Positions 1 to 5,384 of a DNA stretch of 6,494 nucleotides are shown piece by piece. The stretch comes from Legionellales bacterium (lineage in GTDB: Bacteria > Pseudomonadota > Gammaproteobacteria > Legionellales > Legionellaceae). The stretch lies in assembly GCA_003489505.1 (NCBI GenBank), contig DNMA01000146.1:1-6494 (forward strand). Reading direction: 5' to 3'. The number at the start of each line of letters is the position of its first letter. The first letter of the stretch is position 1. The position numbers and the translations under genes were made by a program. Under the pieces are notes generated by a model. That model did no database searches and was not told the origin of the DNA. It saw only the letters and a program-made list of their open reading frames with translations.

Positions 1-4
1 TACG

Positions 5-877
5 ATGTTGAATTTTTTTCGCACCATTGATCAAATGCTTTTCAGTGATTATCAACCTGAGTTTGGTGAACACAACCCCTCCAAAACATTTTGGAAAAGC
101 GACCTTGCTTTTCCAGAAATTACAGCATTTAAATTTTTATTTGAAAAATTTAAATATTTCCACTCGGAACAGGTGATTCAATCCAAAAGACCCATGGATT
201 TATTTGAATTATATTGTTTATTCGAAGATGCTGCTTACGCTCAAAATCTAGTACAAAGTTCAAGTGACCACCTGGATTTTTTAAGAGCTTTGAATGCTTC
301 AGCTTTAATATACACTACGATTAAATTATTTCCTGCGGCCATTCCAGACTTTATGGCTTTTCAAATGGATAATCATCTCCACTATGAATTTTTAGATTTG
401 AATTTTTTAAAACAAGCTGAGTTTGATATTTTTTATGGTAAACATGCTTTAATTGAGAAATTGAATTTAACTTGTTTCTATTATTGTTTAAATGTTTGGA
501 TTCAATCTGGATTGAGCGCTGATAAAAAGACTCAAGACTTAAGACCAGATACTCAACTTATCCAAAAGATACTCCAGTCACAAGAAATATTGGAACTAAA
601 TTCCATTGCCTTTCAAAATATGAGCAAAAGATTAATATTTGTCTTTAATCGTTTAACGACCCTAGGCTATCTTCTTCGCTCTCCCATTCTCAAAGGACTG
701 GGTTACAATCCTTTAATTCATACTGAACTGCCTAAAAAGTTTTCTGAACAGTTTCCAAAAATCATCCAAACTCTACAAGAATTACCTCATAATATTCAAT
801 TACAAGTGATTCAAGAAGCTCTACAGTTACAACCTAACTTAATTGAATCCTTTGAGACAAAGAAACTAATGACTTAA
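5..877 (+). CDS. Hypothetical protein, about 290 aa, unrecognised family
   Basis: I do not recognise this protein. The reading encodes 290 residues and ends at TAA. It has no N-terminal signal peptide and no obvious membrane segment. It is rich in Leu, Phe, Ile, Gln and Lys and looks mostly alpha-helical, with aromatic-rich stretches near residues 40-52 and around 155-165. I saw no catalytic motif, P-loop, zinc cluster or repeat. The ATG at 5 is only four bases into the window, so I cannot see its ribosome binding site, and an earlier start is possible; an internal Met (residue 11) is a weaker alternative. Base composition resembles the downstream genes, so nothing points to recent transfer. 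In many gammaproteobacteria nadD and/or holA precede rsfS, and this protein resembles neither. It is followed by a 52-bp gap containing a promoter candidate, so it may be a separate transcription unit. Real coding is likely from length and amino-acid composition; function is unknown. Confidence 0.7.
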   Translation: MLNFFRTIDQMLFSDYQPEFGEHNPSKTFWKSDLAFPEITAFKFLFEKFKYFHSEQVIQSKRPMDLFELYCLFEDAAYAQNLVQSSSDHLDFLRALNASALIYTTIKLFPAAIPDFMAFQMDNHLHYEFLDLNFLKQAEFDIFYGKHALIEKLNLTCFYYCLNVWIQSGLSADKKTQDLRPDTQLIQKILQSQEILELNSIAFQNMSKRLIFVFNRLTTLGYLLRSPILKGLGYNPLIHTELPKKFSEQFPKIIQTLQELPHNIQLQVIQEALQLQPNLIESFETKKLMT

Positions 878-897
878 AACGCATTTAAAATTATAAT
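869..897 (+). promoter_or_regulatory. Candidate sigma70 promoter for the rsfS-rlmH-mrdA-mrdB operon
   Basis: A perfect TATAAT lies at 892-897. Seventeen bases upstream is ATGACT at 869-874, which matches four of six -35 positions. The expected start of transcription is near 904, leaving a leader of about 26 nt before the rsfS ATG. The -35 overlaps the last codons of the upstream reading frame. The region is AT-rich, so chance -10 matches are common; the correct spacing and position are what support the call. Confidence 0.5.
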
Positions 898-929
898 ATG
901 GATAATTATTATTTTTAATTTGGTAAATT

Positions 930-1277
930 ATGTTAACTCAAGTTCAAATCCTTAATCAAATTGAGCATGTTCTGGAAGAAATGAAAGCTCAAGATATTAT
1001 CAAAATTGATGTGTCAAAAAAAACATCTATCGCTGATTTCATGATCATCTGTACCGGTCGTGCATCTCGTCATGTTGCTGCCATTGCGGAAGAACTCTAT
1101 GCCCAACTCAAAAAATCAGGCCTAGACTATTTAAGAATTTCAGGCACAGAACATGGAGAGTGGGCTTTAATTGACTGTGGTGATGTCATTGTTCATATTA
1201 TGCAACCTGAAATTCGTGCTTATTATAATTTAGAAGAAATTTGGTCTGATAATCCTCAGTCTCAAAACCATGCTTAA
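930..1277 (+). CDS. rsfS: Ribosomal silencing factor RsfS (Iojap/DUF143 family)
   Basis: This 115-residue protein has the length and conserved blocks of RsfS. The first block, residues 35-56, runs from ADFMIICTGRAS into RHVAAIAEEL. The second, residues 76-105, includes GEWALIDCGDVIVHI and the YYNLEEIW ending typical of the family. Known role of the family: it binds ribosomal protein L14 (uL14) on the free 50S subunit and blocks joining to 30S, lowering translation in stationary phase or starvation. The start at 930 has only a weak Shine-Dalgarno (TGGT about 6 nt upstream), and I keep it because the family begins with a similar N-terminal helix. Its last 8 bp overlap rlmH, a pairing seen widely in bacteria. 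A promoter candidate lies just upstream. The short tail after EEIW (SDNPQSQNHA) is variable in the family. Confidence 0.95.
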   Translation: MLTQVQILNQIEHVLEEMKAQDIIKIDVSKKTSIADFMIICTGRASRHVAAIAEELYAQLKKSGLDYLRISGTEHGEWALIDCGDVIVHIMQPEIRAYYNLEEIWSDNPQSQNHA

Positions 1278-1740
1278 AATTACGATTTGCTGTATTGGCC
1301 AGAAAATGCCTAAATGGGTAGATATGGCCCATACTGAATTATCAAAGCGCTTAGAAAGGAAAATTCAAGTGGAATGGATAGAAATTCCATTGATAAAAAG
1401 GACTGCCTCAACGCATTTATCACAAATTCTTGAAAAAGAATATCAATTGCTACTTGATTCCATTCCTCCAAAAGCGCATATTATTTGTTTAGATGCAAAA
1501 GGAAAAAACTATTCGAGTGAAGGACTCGCCGATAGGATGAAAGAATTGCAACAAATCCATTCTCATTGGTGTATTGTCATAGGTGGCCCAGAAGGCCTTC
1601 ACCCTGCTTTGAAAGAAAAAGCATCTGAAATGTGGTCCCTTTCATCTTTAACTTTTCCGCACCCTTTAGTAAGACTCATTTTATTAGAAAGTCTCTATCG
1701 ATCGTGGTGTATATTAAATAATCACCCATACCATAAATAA
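1270..1740 (+). CDS. rlmH: 23S rRNA (pseudouridine1915-N3)-methyltransferase RlmH
   Basis: The 156-residue product matches the usual length of about 155 for RlmH. It is a SPOUT-class (trefoil-knot) enzyme that uses S-adenosylmethionine to methylate pseudouridine 1915 in helix 69 of 23S rRNA on assembled 70S ribosomes. The visible signatures are the SAM-binding loop VIGGPEG (residues 103-109), the block SLSSLTFPHPLVR (123-135) and the C-terminal LYRSWCILNNHPYH (142-155). The protein ends HPYHK where many homologues end HPYHRE, a minor difference. The ATG at 1270 lies inside the end of rsfS in another frame and has no strong Shine-Dalgarno, so translation is probably coupled to rsfS. The next gene begins 5 bp after the stop. 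Confidence 0.96.
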   Translation: MLKITICCIGQKMPKWVDMAHTELSKRLERKIQVEWIEIPLIKRTASTHLSQILEKEYQLLLDSIPPKAHIICLDAKGKNYSSEGLADRMKELQQIHSHWCIVIGGPEGLHPALKEKASEMWSLSSLTFPHPLVRLILLESLYRSWCILNNHPYHK

Positions 1741-1745
1741 AGTTA

Positions 1746-3671
1746 ATGAATAAAAAACTTTTTGAACCACTAAAAAAACCTCAAAAAAACCTACAAGAAA
1801 TTTTGGGTTTTCGATTAATTTTTCTGCAATGTTTCTTTATCTTACTGGCTATTACTCTTGTGATACGTTTAGGTTTTTTAACCTATATGCAATATGCCCA
1901 CTTTGCAACATTGTCTCTAAAAAACCAAATGAAAATTATTCCGCTGACTCCTCCTAGAGGCATCATATTAGATAGAAACGGTATCATTTTAGCAGAGAAT
2001 CGCCCAGTCTATGTATTAGAGGTTATTCCTAATAAGGTTCCCAACCTCAAAGAGTCTATTGAAAAATTACAAGAACTGATGCCAACCATTACCGAAGAGG
2101 ATATCAAGCGCTTTGAAAAAGAACGCAGACAAAAACGCCGCGATATGCCTTGTGTTGTCAAAATGCACCTCGATACCGAAGAAGTGGCTATTTTTGCAAG
2201 TCACCAGTATCAATTCCCAGGTTTTAATATCTCAGCCCAGCTGATGCGTCATTATCCGCATAAAAAGAAATTAGCACATGTGATTGGTTATGTCGGTCGA
2301 ATTAACGAACAGGAATTAAAAACCATTGATAGTATTAACTACCAAGGTTCGAATTTTATCGGTAAGCTAGGTGTAGAAAAATTTTACGAAGATATATTAC
2401 ATGGCACTGTAGGCTACAAACAAGTTGAAACCGATGTGAATGGTAAAGTCCTTCGTGAAATATCCAAGCAGCCCGCAGTTTCAGGGTATAAACTTTATTT
2501 AACCCTCGATTATCGCATGCAAAAAGTCGCCTATAAAGCGCTTAAAGGTGTTGAAGGTTCTGTAGCACTGATTGATGTAAAAGATGGAGGCCTTTTAGCT
2601 TTAGTAAGTCGTCCAAGCTTTAACCCTAATTTATTTATCACAGGCATCCCAACTAAAGACTATAGTGAATTAATGAATGCCAGAGAAAGACCTTTATTTC
2701 ACCGAGCTGTTCGCGGTCTTTATCCACCTGCTTCAACGGTTAAACCTTTTATGGCCATTGCTGGTTTAAATGCAGGTGTAGTCGATGAAAAATTTGGTAT
2801 TCGTGATCCAGGCTGGTTTATGTTACCCGGTGTTTCACATCGTTACCGCGACTGGAAACGGACAGGTCATGGGGTGGTCAATGTTACCCGGGCAGTCATG
2901 GTCTCTTGCGATACTTATTTTTATACCTTAGGTCATCGTCTAGGAATTACTGGCATTGCCAGTATGATGAAAAAATTTGGTTTTGGACAAATGACTGGCA
3001 TTGACATTCCAGAGGAGTTAGGTGGGATTATGCCTGATCCTGTCTGGAAAAAAGTTAAAAAACATCAAAGCTGGTATCCAGGCGACACCGTTATTACATC
3101 TATTGGCCAAGGCTTTTGGTTAGCGTCCCCTCTTCAAATGGCACATGCTGCAGCCACTTTAAGCCAAAAAGGTGTGGGCTATCAGCCTCATCTACTGCTA
3201 TCAATGATTGATGAAAAAGATAAAAAAACCCAATTCAAACCTGTTGCGAATGAGCCCATCGTATTAAGTAATCCTAAATACTGGGATTTAGTACATGAAG
3301 CCATGCACGCAGTGATTACAAACAATGAGGGAACCGGTTATCGTTTTGGGCGCGATGCTTTTTATCAAGTTGCAGCTAAAACTGGTACTGCTCAGGTTTT
3401 TGCCTTAAGCCAAAATGACCACAATATAAAAACCATTATCACCAATAAATACCTTAAAGATCATTCCTGGTTTATTGCTTTTGCACCGGTAGAAAATCCA
3501 GAAGTTGCCATTGCTGTCATGGTTGAACATGACACTCTTGCATCCCAGGTTGCAAGACAAGTATTAGATGCCTATTTTAAACACAAATTAAAAGCAGAAA
3601 AAAAACTAGGCCCACAAATGTCACCGGCGCCTATTCCCTTACTCAGTGTTAAAACAGAGAAGCCAACATGA
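1746..3671 (+). CDS. mrdA: Peptidoglycan D,D-transpeptidase MrdA (penicillin-binding protein 2)
   Basis: This is the class B penicillin-binding protein of the elongasome. It crosslinks peptidoglycan made by RodA during side-wall growth and is the known target of mecillinam. It is 641 residues (E. coli about 633). A single N-terminal membrane anchor spans about residues 24-46. The dimerisation/pedestal domain follows, starting with PPRGIILDRNG (69-79). The transpeptidase domain has the acylated serine S330 in STVK (330-333), the second motif S387-C-D389, and K545-T-G-T in the third motif. Asp354, Asp369, His375 and Cys388 keep the spacing (15, 6 and 13) of the zinc site described for Acinetobacter PBP2. 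The start is 5 bp after rlmH, with only a weak AAAG-like ribosome site. The stop overlaps the mrdB start by 4 bp (ATGA, 3668-3671). The gene appears intact, with all catalytic motifs present. Confidence 0.98.
   Translation: MNKKLFEPLKKPQKNLQEILGFRLIFLQCFFILLAITLVIRLGFLTYMQYAHFATLSLKNQMKIIPLTPPRGIILDRNGIILAENRPVYVLEVIPNKVPNLKESIEKLQELMPTITEEDIKRFEKERRQKRRDMPCVVKMHLDTEEVAIFASHQYQFPGFNISAQLMRHYPHKKKLAHVIGYVGRINEQELKTIDSINYQGSNFIGKLGVEKFYEDILHGTVGYKQVETDVNGKVLREISKQPAVSGYKLYLTLDYRMQKVAYKALKGVEGSVALIDVKDGGLLALVSRPSFNPNLFITGIPTKDYSELMNARERPLFHRAVRGLYPPASTVKPFMAIAGLNAGVVDEKFGIRDPGWFMLPGVSHRYRDWKRTGHGVVNVTRAVMVSCDTYFYTLGHRLGITGIASMMKKFGFGQMTGIDIPEELGGIMPDPVWKKVKKHQSWYPGDTVITSIGQGFWLASPLQMAHAAATLSQKGVGYQPHLLLSMIDEKDKKTQFKPVANEPIVLSNPKYWDLVHEAMHAVITNNEGTGYRFGRDAFYQVAAKTGTAQVFALSQNDHNIKTIITNKYLKDHSWFIAFAPVENPEVAIAVMVEHDTLASQVARQVLDAYFKHKLKAEKKLGPQMSPAPIPLLSVKTEKPT
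3656..3671 (+). promoter_or_regulatory. Ribosome binding site and ATGA start-stop overlap for mrdB
   Basis: AGAGAAG at 3656-3662 lies 5 nt before the mrdB ATG (3668-3670), which overlaps the mrdA TGA (3669-3671). This arrangement supports the chosen mrdB start. It is typical of termination-reinitiation coupling, which would keep the transpeptidase and its polymerase partner in a fixed ratio. Confidence 0.7.
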
Positions 3672-4789
3672 TTTCAAACAACAATTCGCAATACTATAAA
3701 AAATTCAAAGTATTTAAGTATATTGATTGGCCTTTGCTCCTTCTTATCATGTTAATGTCTGGTTGTGGTCTGATTATTTTGTATAGCGCTGCCAGTCAAA
3801 GCAATGCGGTTTTATTAAAACAACTTGTACGTCTATTATCTGCATTTGTATTTATGTGCATACTCGCTTTCATACCTCCTCACAAATATAAAAGCTGGAC
3901 ACCCTCTCTCTATGTTGTTGGTTTGGTCTTACTAGTGGCGGTGATGGTCATCGGAAAAATCGGGAAAGGCGCCCAAAGATGGTTAGACCTTGGATTTTTT
4001 AGATTTCAACCCTCTGAAATCATGAAGCTTGCCGTGCCTATGATGCTTGCATGGTACATCGATAAGAAAAAAATTCCCATGTCTTTTTCAACAATTGTGG
4101 TGGCAACCATTCTCATGGCACTCCCTTTTGCGCTTATTGCAAAACAACCTGATTTAGGGACAGCGATTATGGTGGCAATTGCCGGTGGTTCGGTTTTATT
4201 TGCTGCAGGCCTTGCCTGGCAATTTTTTGCTTATGGCTCATTAGCCATTGCCATATCAGCACCATTTTTGTGGACACACTTACATGATTATCAAAAAAAG
4301 CGTCTGATTACCCTAATTGACCCTGAGCAAGACCCTTTAGGTTCTGGTTATCACATCATTCAATCTAAAATTGCAATTGGTTCAGGTGGAACATTTGGTA
4401 AAGGATGGTTAAATGGCACCCAAGCGCATTTAAACTTTTTACCTGAACATGCCACCGATTTTATCTTTGCTGTCTGCGGTGAGGAGTTTGGATTATTTGG
4501 TGGTACCATTATTATTATTTTACTCACCTTAATCTCTTTAAGAGGTTTAACTTTAGCAAAAAGTGCACATTCGACCTATACTCGATTGCTGGCAACCAGT
4601 TTGATATCAACATTTTTTCTATCTGGATTTGTGAATATTGCCATGGTTATGGGAATTCTACCTGTGGTCGGTATCCCCCTGCCCCTCGTCAGTTATGGTG
4701 GTACAGCAATGTTAACCTTTTTTGCTTTTTTTGGAGTAATTATGTCCATTGGAACGCATAAAGTGATGTTTGATGAAGAATTAAGATAA
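3668..4789 (+). CDS. mrdB: Peptidoglycan glycosyltransferase RodA (SEDS family)
   Basis: This 373-residue polytopic membrane protein (E. coli RodA is 370) polymerises lipid II into glycan strands in complex with PBP2, encoded immediately upstream. It has about ten hydrophobic segments, starting at roughly residue 20. SEDS hallmarks visible are GKGAQRWLDLGFFRFQPSE (99-117), KQPDLGTA (159-166) and the large periplasmic loop carrying KRLITLIDPEQDP and GSGYHIIQSKIAIGSGG. The block LPEHATDFIFA (258-268) contains the putative catalytic Asp264, equivalent to E. coli D262. The C-terminal GIPLPLVSYGGTAM (335-348) is also diagnostic. No residue expected to be essential is missing. No clear intrinsic terminator follows the stop; about 600 bp of non-coding sequence comes next. 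Confidence 0.97.
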   Translation: MISNNNSQYYKKFKVFKYIDWPLLLLIMLMSGCGLIILYSAASQSNAVLLKQLVRLLSAFVFMCILAFIPPHKYKSWTPSLYVVGLVLLVAVMVIGKIGKGAQRWLDLGFFRFQPSEIMKLAVPMMLAWYIDKKKIPMSFSTIVVATILMALPFALIAKQPDLGTAIMVAIAGGSVLFAAGLAWQFFAYGSLAIAISAPFLWTHLHDYQKKRLITLIDPEQDPLGSGYHIIQSKIAIGSGGTFGKGWLNGTQAHLNFLPEHATDFIFAVCGEEFGLFGGTIIIILLTLISLRGLTLAKSAHSTYTRLLATSLISTFFLSGFVNIAMVMGILPVVGIPLPLVSYGGTAMLTFFAFFGVIMSIGTHKVMFDEELR

Positions 4790-4828
4790 ATACTTGATTG
4801 ATTATTTCTTATCAGATGCGCCGTAAAA

Positions 4829-4848
4829 CCACGTCCTTCAGGTTGTGG
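4829..4848 (+). repeat. Hairpin resembling an IS200/IS605 subterminal end
   Basis: CCACGTCC (4829-4836) and GGTTGTGG (4841-4848) form an 8-position stem, with one T-T mismatch and one G-U pair, closed by a TTCA loop. Upstream, TTAT at 4809-4812 and a 16-nt linker precede the hairpin. Imperfect hairpins with CTTYAG-type loops next to a tetranucleotide cleavage site are how IS200/IS605-family ends look. By that logic this would be a left end read on the + strand. The match is by recognition of form only, and I could not identify a matching right end. Confidence 0.4.
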
Positions 4849-4894
4849 ATATAACGCGCTGGTACAAAATGACTTGCTGCTCTATACTTCTTTC

Positions 4895-4925
4895 ATCCAA
4901 TTTGGATAAACCGTGGGGCTCACGG
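4895..4925 (+). repeat. Two adjacent small palindromes
   Basis: ATCCAA-T-TTGGAT (4895-4907) is a perfect 6-1-6 palindrome. It is followed after 3 bp by CCGTG-GGGCT-CACGG (4911-4925), a GC-rich 5-bp stem with a 5-nt loop. With the hairpin at 4829-4848 they make three stems within 100 bp, which would fit a structured transcript or the end of a mobile element. Neither is followed by a T-run, so a terminator is unlikely. Confidence 0.5.
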
Positions 4926-4990
4926 GGTTAGCTTGTGAAGTGAACGACATTTTTTAAAACGGGGCGGACGTCAAATCAATGAAGAAATTA
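4910..4990 (+). pseudogene. Possible decayed tnpB (IS605 OrfB) 3' end
   Basis: In the frame starting at 4913 the translation reads VGLTGLACEVNDIF, then a TAA (4955-4957), then NGADVKSMKKLF. This resembles the variable tails of many gammaproteobacterial TnpB proteins, which often have a (V/A)GLxxxACE block followed by SMKQE. A stop at 4907-4909 precedes the piece, and nothing recognisable of the RuvC or zinc-finger parts is present. TnpB is an RNA-guided endonuclease of IS200/IS605 elements, and its guide RNA comes from the 3' end of the element. Even if the call is right, this is a non-functional fragment. The resemblance rests on short, low-information sequence, so treat it as a hypothesis. 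Confidence 0.28.
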
Positions 4991-5040
4991 TTTGCCTACA
5001 TACTTTATTATCAAACTTAACAACTTCATTGTTGGCAAAT
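4977..5040 (+). repeat. Interleaved complementary segments (pseudoknot topology)
   Basis: CAATGAAG (4977-4984) is complementary to CTTCATTG (5024-5031), and ATTTGCC (4990-4996) is complementary to GGCAAAT (5034-5040). The order A-B-A'-B' is that of an H-type pseudoknot if transcribed on either strand. The matches are exact but short, and the sequence is AT-rich, so chance is possible. Confidence 0.35.
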
Positions 5041-5266
5041 GCTATTGCTCTTATTTCTGCTTCTCGCCGTCGCCGTATCGCATCGGCTCTGAGAAGGTAT
5101 TGCAAAAAAATCTTAACAAACAAAATGTTCATTTTATGGCTATAGTCTCAGTGCCTTGTATATCTTCACTCGTCGTAATAGCCGCTACAATTCATAATTT
5201 TTTATAATCCAAAACCATCTCGCCCCCCTTTTAGAAGACTATAAGCTCATCAAGGGGTTTTCAACA

Positions 5267-5295
5267 CACTTACCCACAGAAATTGTGGGTAAGTG
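5267..5295. repeat. Perfect 12-bp inverted repeat of two DnaA-box-like 9-mers
   Basis: CACTTACCCACA (5267-5278) and TGTGGGTAAGTG (5284-5295) are exact reverse complements around the 5-nt spacer GAAAT. Each arm contains TTACCCACA, one mismatch from the strong DnaA box TTATCCACA. No T-run follows, so it is not an ordinary intrinsic terminator. It could be a protein-binding site, a mobile-element end or part of a dispersed intergenic repeat. It lies 30 bp upstream of the -35 of the protease promoter. Confidence 0.7.
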
Positions 5296-5324
5296 GTCGA
5301 TGTTACAGAAAGACTTTAGGAGGG

Positions 5325-5353
5325 TTGACTGATTCAGTCAGCCTCATTATACT
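5325..5353 (+). promoter_or_regulatory. Strong sigma70-type promoter for the C1A protease gene
   Basis: TTGACT (5325-5330) and TATACT (5348-5353) each match five of six consensus bases and are separated by the optimal 17 bp. Transcription would start near 5360, giving a leader of about 25 nt before the ATG at 5385. This position helps to decide the protease start, because the longer TTG-initiated reading (from 5283) begins upstream of the promoter. Confidence 0.72.
5326..5340. promoter_or_regulatory. Operator-like 15-bp palindrome overlapping the -35
   Basis: TGACTGA-T-TCAGTCA is a perfect 7-1-7 palindrome centred on 5333. After one mismatched pair, GG (5323-5324) and CC (5342-5343) extend the symmetry. 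It covers most of the -35 and the first ten bases of the spacer, where a bound dimeric regulator would block RNA polymerase. I infer repression; the regulator is unknown. It is not followed by a T-run, which argues against a terminator. Confidence 0.5.
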
Positions 5354-5384
5354 AGTCGCCGTCCAAGTCCAAACTATAAAAAGT

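Larger units (their letters stand above)
4790..5320. other. Long intergenic region with relic-like sequence, no convincing gene
   Basis: No reading frame here has a good start, a ribosome site and a recognisable family at once. The 5' third resembles an IS200/IS605-type end plus a decayed tnpB tail. The middle (about 4940-5145) is open in one + frame without an ATG, and a 53-codon ATG frame runs opposite it (4971-5132); both have arginine-rich cores because of a run of CGN codons near 5065-5080. The last part has a CCCCTT/AAGGGG pair (5225-5230 and 5252-5257, then TTTT) and a perfect inverted repeat at 5267-5295. I infer degraded mobile DNA inserted behind the cell-wall operon. No strong terminator for that operon is visible. 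Confidence 0.6.

Noticed and set aside
4790..4815. Terminator directly after rodA
   Set aside because: GATAA near 4785 and TTATC near 4809 are complementary, but the stem is 5 AT-rich bp with no T-run, so it is not credible.
4829..5040. CRISPR array or tRNA/rRNA gene in the intergenic region
   Set aside because: No regularly spaced direct repeats, no cloverleaf and no rRNA-like conserved blocks are visible.
5138..5183. GGCTAT ... ATAGCC inverted repeat as a mobile-element boundary
   Set aside because: Only 6 bp with a 34-bp spacer and no target duplication; expected by chance in sequence of this length.
4992..5207. A 71-codon + strand reading starting with TTG and ending in the poly-T/TATAAT stretch
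   Set aside because: TTG start, no ribosome site, Cys/Ser/Ile-rich composition without a recognisable pattern, and it lies in the relic-like intergenic region in a frame that competes with two others.
5203..5208. TATAAT as a promoter within the intergenic region
   Set aside because: There is no acceptable -35 at 16-18 bp upstream, and the protease has a far better promoter at 5325-5353.
5225..5261. CCCCTT ... AAGGGG followed by TTTT as an intrinsic terminator
   Set aside because: The stem is only 6 bp with a loop of about 21 nt, and the T-run is four bases then C. It is too weak to call, and it lies more than 400 bp from the rodA stop.
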